Of a stretch of 64,000 bases of DNA, positions 59,109 to 64,000 are shown one piece after another. The DNA lies in NCBI RefSeq assembly GCF_025024155.1, contig NW_026251737.1, forward strand, positions 346,577 to 410,576. The letters run 5' to 3'. The notes below the pieces were generated by a model that saw nothing but the letters and a program-made list of their open reading frames with translations, searched no databases and was not told the origin of the DNA. This stretch comes from Gamsiella multidivaricata. Its lineage: Eukaryota; Mortierellomycota; Mortierellomycetes; Mortierellales; Mortierellaceae. Position 1 is the stretch's first letter. Every line of letters starts with the position of its first letter. Both the position numbers and the translations under genes were made by a program.

Positions 59109-61585
59109 ATGATCCCTTCTTCAGAGGATTCTTCAGCCAACTCGCCGAGCGAAATCAAGTCTGCTCCAGCAATGTACACTCCCAGCAAGGACGCTCTTCG
59201 AGCACTCGAGGACGAATGCGACTGCAGCGAGCCAGACCACAAACGCACCCATCATCATTTGAAGGACAAGAACATGGACCAGCAGTACATCCCGAACCAG
59301 CTCGATGCTCACGCCATCAATATTGGGACTAATACCAGGACCAACCATGGTTCCTCAAAGGACACTCTTGGTTCATTCGATATGGTCAGACCCACTACAA
59401 GTAAGGGTGTCATGATTCATGACTGGAGCACCACGACGTCCTTCCCTCTCCCAAGCGAGGTCCTGATTTGTGTCTTCGATAACCTGACGGTCGGCCAACT
59501 CCTGCCCTGTCAGTTGGTCTCGCGACAGTTTCGCGCCGTTGCTCGTGCAGTCTTAATGGACAAGGTCGGCGGTTGCATCTTACTCCAACAACAACAACTA
59601 CAACAGCAGCAGCAACGACAACAGGACAGCGACAGGAACACACCTTCGCATCCATGGGATCTGCGACCGCATCAACGGCCTGTCGGGAACGGGACTCATG
59701 GGCTCCCGCCATTACCTCAACATCACTATCATCATCACCACAACCAGGAGCCGAGCAGCGTTAATAACGCAGGTCCACGCGCAGAGGATACACGGCCACG
59801 CCTGCACCAGCACCATCCCCACCATAATCTGTACCAGAATCAGTCCATGGAGGGACTAGATCAGCACCCACAAATAGACCTGCATATCCACCATCAATCT
59901 CACAGCTACAACGTCTCAACGTCGTCATCGTCTGCATCACCATCGCCTCAACAACAGGAGCCATTACAGCATCCATGTCGTCGCGACGCAGGTTATGTCG
60001 CTCCCGGGAACATCGCGCTATTCTTGTTCCCACACCATGATCACACCCCCACAGGCTGGCAAGAGCGTCAGGCAGTGCACTTCCAATGTACGGAGATCGA
60101 CCGCACCCGGGAGCAGTTGGTCTTCATGCCCGTGAACTCCGGCTCGGGCGACTGCATGCGATTCATTACCAACTCCTGGAGCTTGCCCTCGTCGACATCG
60201 TCCTTTAATGGAAACATCGGTGGACTACTAAGGCCGGGGGCAGGAGTTCGACCGCGCTACAACCTCAGCAGCGACAGCAACAGTGGAGGCAGCAGCGAGG
60301 CTACCAGCCCTCTCACAGAATCCGAATACAGGAGTCCGGCAACTGGCTTGGACTTGTTCGACTATGCAACAGGACATCCTCGCCCATCGCCTCCATCCTC
60401 CTACAGCAACCGTCGTACAAGCATCGCAGATCTGGGCAGCTACTCTTTCACAGATCAGTTCAGAGTCACACGGAAGAGTAGCAACAGCAGTTTGAGCAGT
60501 ATCGACAGCGCTTCCTCACCCTCCCATTCTGCGTCGTCCCTCTCACCCTCTGCTTCCTCTTCCTCTTCCTCTTCGTCCTTGCCCCCATCCTCTACCCCTG
60601 CCAGCAGGTCGACATCCTGGCTCACTCCTTCATCATCCTCCCCGCATTCTATGACCCCATCCTGGGCGATTGTAAACGGAAAAGGTGACGAGCACTACAG
60701 CGTGATCGGGATCAAGCATGGCGACTGGCCCGAGGAACGCCAAACCACAAGTCGATGGTGGGGCGGCGGATTGCACACGAACATGGTCCGACAATCTATG
60801 GTCTTCCTGCCGTGGTCAGCCTCGCCCGGCGGACAGGGTTCGGTCGCAGAGTTCCAGCAGCGATTGATCCGACAGCACGAACTCTCACGACAGGACAATA
60901 TTATGAGTGGCCATCGCAACCATCATCGTCATACACGCCTTGTAGACGCACCAGTACGTATACTACAAGAGGAGAAGGACAATGATGAGGGCGAAAAGGG
61001 ATGCACAAGGATGCACAAGCACCATATGTACATGTCGTGCACTCAAGCCAGGAATCCGCCGGCACATCATCATCGGTATTTCTGTCTGCACCATGATCAG
61101 CTTATGACGGATATTGCAGCGTTCAATTCGATCAAAGCGGCGGCAGCAGATTTTCGAGCTCTCGAACCGGTATGCGTCTTCTGTTATTTTCATCGTCGCA
61201 GCATAGACACGAGAACACTTGTGTAACTGATTGATGAATCAATGAATCCTCTTTTTTTTTGTCAACCTCAACGTGTGTGCTACAACAACAGAAACCCAGC
61301 AAGACAATACCCTTGACTACTGCCGGATCGAAGCATCTGGCAATCGATTACGAAGCCCGGATTGCCGAGAGCAAGCGCTGCCAGTTCTGTCTTTCGTCAC
61401 TGTGTAAGGCCAACCTCGAGATCCAGGTCAACTTTAGGGAGATCAGAGTTTCGCTTGACTGGGTGCTTTCCGGCTTTATTCCCGAGGTCAAGCAGGGCAT
61501 GAATATGCGACCACCATCCAATTCTCCAGAGTATCCGTCTTCGCCAACGTTGCAGGCCCGTGGATCCGGACAAGTCTCAATCTAG
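59109..61585 (+). CDS. F-box protein with long low-complexity middle
   Basis: Probable substrate adaptor of an SCF ubiquitin ligase. Exons 59109-61169 and 61292-61585 give 784 residues. The F-box (~115-155) reads FPLPSEVLICVFDNLTVGQL, then CQLVSRQFRAVARAVL. The middle is rich in Gln, His, Ser and Pro (a Gln run near residue 160, Ser runs near 460-500). Two Cys pairs near the end (CVFCYF is only in the unspliced reading; CQFCLSSLC lies in exon 2) might bind metal. Reading through the intron would end at 61226 with 705 residues; the spliced form is favoured because exon 2 continues with well-formed sequence (VSLDWVLSGFIPEVKQG). No WD40, LRR or kelch substrate domain is visible. Confidence 0.8.
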
Positions 61586-61757
61586 ACAAGACCATACTCT
61601 CAGTGCGCTGTCCTTTCGCATTTCGCACAGAAGCATTGTATACTCGTAATAGTCCAATGAGGAAGTGTTGCGTTCAGTCAATATGACGAGCATTTATTAT
61701 GTATGCAAAATCGCTCTTCCACGTTCATGTCTATGCCCATATTCAATCCGATTGATA

Positions 61758-62755
61758 TTATTTCGACTTCGGTTTCTTCTGTCCATCTTCATATCCTTGA
61801 AACGGATCCATGCGCTTCCTGCGAGATGTTGAGGGTTCTGCTCCTGCTTCTGTTACTGTTCCTGCTCCTGATGGTGATGATCCTGCTCCCACACCTGCTG
61901 TGTTTGATGCCACCACTGGTGCCGGCGTATTGTCCATATCATCCTCCGAGCCCAACCCCTCATCCTCCAAGAACCGCGTGTGTGTTCCTTCTGGTTCTGC
62001 CCACACTGGTTCCTCTGGTTCTGCATCTTCCCCTGATGCAGCCTCGGCGGCGGCTTTGCGATCTGCGATCTCATTCGCTACCAATGCGCCTTTAATGAAC
62101 CGTGCGGCTGCAGCTTTGTCGACCTCCATAGCTGAGCGGTTGTGGCCTGGAGAAGTGGCCTTCTTGAACCGTTCTATGTACACTTGGATTCGTTTCTAGA
62201 GCCAGAGAGAAAGAGATTGAAAAAAAAAGAATGGTTCAAGTTAGCATGCCATCGAAGTGGGATGTAGATAGCTCTATTAAAAAGGAGACATAGAGCAAGC
62301 AAAATCAACATGAGTACCAATTCCTGCATGACGGGGTGAGATGAAGGGGCCTTGGCGTTTGCCTTCAAGTTGACTATGAGGACACAAGAAGAAAAAGCGA
62401 AAAAAAGGGTATTTCAATACGATAATCCCCATTGTACCATAACCAAAAAACCCCACATAACACCAGACATAATAAAGCAAAGCAAAAACGTACTGAAGGC
62501 AAGGGTATTGATAGTATAGGCCATCAACAACTCGAGCTGACACCGCTTCTCGATATCGAGTTTCGCGAGTGTCTCTGACAAGGATGACTTTGTCGCAAAC
62601 AAGGGTGCGAGCATATCCTCGAGCTCCGCAAGGGATCCGAGTAAGACGTTTGCTGCGTTCTTGTGGTTCGCTGGCAGTGCCGTCATCACCTCTGGAGGTG
62701 TAGCCTTCGGTTCTTGTACATCGCTGCTGGATTTTGTCTTCTTCTTGGCTCCCAT
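61758..62755 (-). CDS. LRP1: Nuclear exosome cofactor LRP1/Rrp47 (C1D family)
   Basis: Sas10/Utp3/C1D-family protein that stabilises Rrp6 and links RNA to the nuclear exosome for rRNA and snoRNA processing. Three minus-strand exons, 62755-62494, 62373-62318 and 62195-61758, give 251 residues. The helical core has LLGSLAELEDMLAPLF, then QLELLMAYTINTLAF (the AYTLNS motif of C1D), then SSHPVMQELKRIQVYIERFK (family HPV..EL.RI..Y). The C-terminus is Ala/Glu/Gly-rich and ends in a basic patch (SRRKRMDPF, KKPKSK) suited to RNA binding and nuclear import. The start MGAKKKTKSS was chosen because the longer upstream frame is hydrophobic and unlike the family. Its 3' end is 172 bases from the F-box gene's stop, convergent. 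Confidence 0.9.
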
Positions 62756-62889
62756 GGCTATTTTGGAGTATTTGTCGAAGGGAAGGGGAGAGTGAGAAAA
62801 GGATGGGGAGGGAGTGGAGAGGAGGGGAGCGAAAGAATTGGTGGCAAGGCAAAAGAAAGGGCGATGCACCAAAAAAAAAGGGATCATTT

Positions 62890-64000
62890 GTTATGTATTT
62901 CGTGCGCGGCAGTCACGACCACAGGATTGGCTCGCATGGGCCAATCATATGCTGTCGCCGTCCTTCCCAGTGTGGACTAGAAAGATATTTGCGCACCTAT
63001 TTCCAGCAGTTCGTCCTGAGCTCCCAGGATCTGGTTGTTGAAAGATCACTCCTAATCGAAAGTTATAAAGGCGATATATTCGTATCTATAGATATAGGGG
63101 ATCAAGGTGAAAGAACATATGTTGAACAAAAAAGTTGGGTAGAGACGCGTCGGTTGGTTGGTAGTAGTATGATCAAAATCAAAAGAACGCTTTTTAATTT
63201 AATCCTTTAAGATGATGTCGATACGATCGTGGGATGAACGCCGAATCCCTCCCGAGGTGCAGGCGTAGTCTACCACTGCACCCAACACATCATCCTATAA
63301 CAAGAGCTTAGGATACAATTATGATATATACGACGACGTGTATCAAGCGAGCGCGCTCGTGCATGCATTTGTTCTGTTCGAAAGACAGAGTACACATAGT
63401 CTACGCACACAAACACCTCCAACGTTAACATGACCTCCATCTAAAGCACACAGTCCTTGTCATCCTGGTCCTTCCGTTCCTGGAACTCCTTGCCCTCTCG
63501 TTCTCAGCGCGAGGAGGAAAGACACATTACATGCACGGACTTCTACCATTGTCTTCGAGGAACCGATATTATTACGAAGATATCCGCCCTGAATACAACG
63601 GTCTAATTCCTGAGTCAGAGTCTTCTTTTTACCAATTTTACTTGTATCATCTACTGCATTCGTCCCGATCCTCGTGGATTAAGCCGTACGCATTCGAGAG
63701 ATGCCGCCGATCCCCGCCAAACATTCAGCACAATGTGATACATCTATCGAGAGTTATCGATCCTGATCATCCGTCACAATTGTATCGCCAATCGCTCGCT
63801 ATAGACGTTGACCTCGCCTCGCCGTCTTCACTCAATTCCCGATCGTCTCTCACCGAGTACCCGTCATTTTGACCCATCCTCGTTCAACGGCATTATAAAG
63901 ATACAATGAAAGGCTGATCAGTGAACATTAGCAAAGAACGAACTCCATAAGAAGCGGTCTGCATTGTCATGACTCAAAACTAATAGTGGAGAAAAAATGC
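62890..64000. other. Window end; no gene recognised
   Basis: Short open frames only. The longest on the plus strand (63531-63872, 113 residues) has no motif or supporting context. A minus-strand segment near 63210-63300 reads VVDYACTSGGI, but could not be extended into a gene. Confidence 0.4.

Noticed and set aside
63205..63300. Minus-strand segment VVDYACTSGGI as the end of a Cys-containing wall protein
   Set aside because: It could not be extended into a longer open frame or spliced upstream, and the resemblance to X8-type modules is too short.

Overview
This is a nuclear fungal window: intron-dense genes with short GT-AG introns, ordinary eukaryotic housekeeping proteins (Tim9, proteasome alpha-2, mitochondrial thiolase, GRWD1/Rrb1, LRP1/C1D), a cytosolic-type tRNA-Leu, AATAAA-type 3' signals and many A/T homopolymers in introns and UTRs. 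Gene content and intron style fit an early-diverging filamentous fungus, most likely Mortierellomycota (Mortierella/Linnemannia type). That placement is inference, not a search result.

Layout. 0.7-5.9 kb: class II DYRK kinase (+; 5' end unresolved). 6.3-7.0 kb: Tim9 (-). About 8.0-8.3 kb: decayed thioredoxin (-). 8.5-10.3 kb: GRWD1-like ribosome assembly factor (+). 10.7-12.7 kb: acetyl-CoA acetyltransferase (+). 13.0-14.1 kb: proteasome alpha-2 (-). 14.9-15.7 kb: secreted Cys-rich, GPI-type protein (+). 16.2-18.9 kb: DH-PH RhoGEF (-). 18.9-23.0 kb: no gene seen. 23.0-28.0 kb: P5B-type ATPase (-). 28.5-30.4 kb: Tra2/SR-like RNA-binding protein (+). 31.0-32.3 kb: zinc-free MDR reductase (+). 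32.9-35.5 kb: single-pass, mucin-like membrane protein (+). 36.3-37.5 kb: a broken Tc1/mariner element with inverted repeats and a TA duplication. 38.9-41.9 kb: CASTOR-like ACT-domain protein (-). 44.1-45.5 kb: single-pass Cys-rich membrane protein (-). 46-49 kb: gene-poor, with one unrecognised spliced gene candidate. 49.1 kb: tRNA-Leu(UAA). 49.65 kb: tiny poly(A) retro-insertion with a 16-bp duplication. 50.4-52.1 kb: unrecognised repeated-fold protein (+). 53.1 kb: CsbD-like stress protein (+). 54.0-55.9 kb: YheT/ABHD hydrolase (+). 56.1-58.2 kb: N-terminally membrane-anchored, Nab2-type CCCH zinc-finger protein (-). 59.1-61.6 kb: F-box protein (+). 61.8-62.8 kb: LRP1/C1D (-).

The genes are independent transcription units rather than an operon or cluster. 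Themes are growth control and polarity (DYRK, RhoGEF, CASTOR-like amino-acid sensor), ribosome and RNA biology (GRWD1, LRP1, Tra2-like, CCCH protein), and surface or membrane proteins. The best leads are the CASTOR-like protein with arginine-contact positions conserved, the membrane-anchored Nab2-type zinc-finger protein, the repeated-fold orphan, two GC-AG introns, the retro-insertion scar and the unrecognised spliced gene at 47.6-48.7 kb. Splice sites were placed by eye from phase and consensus; single-base errors are possible.
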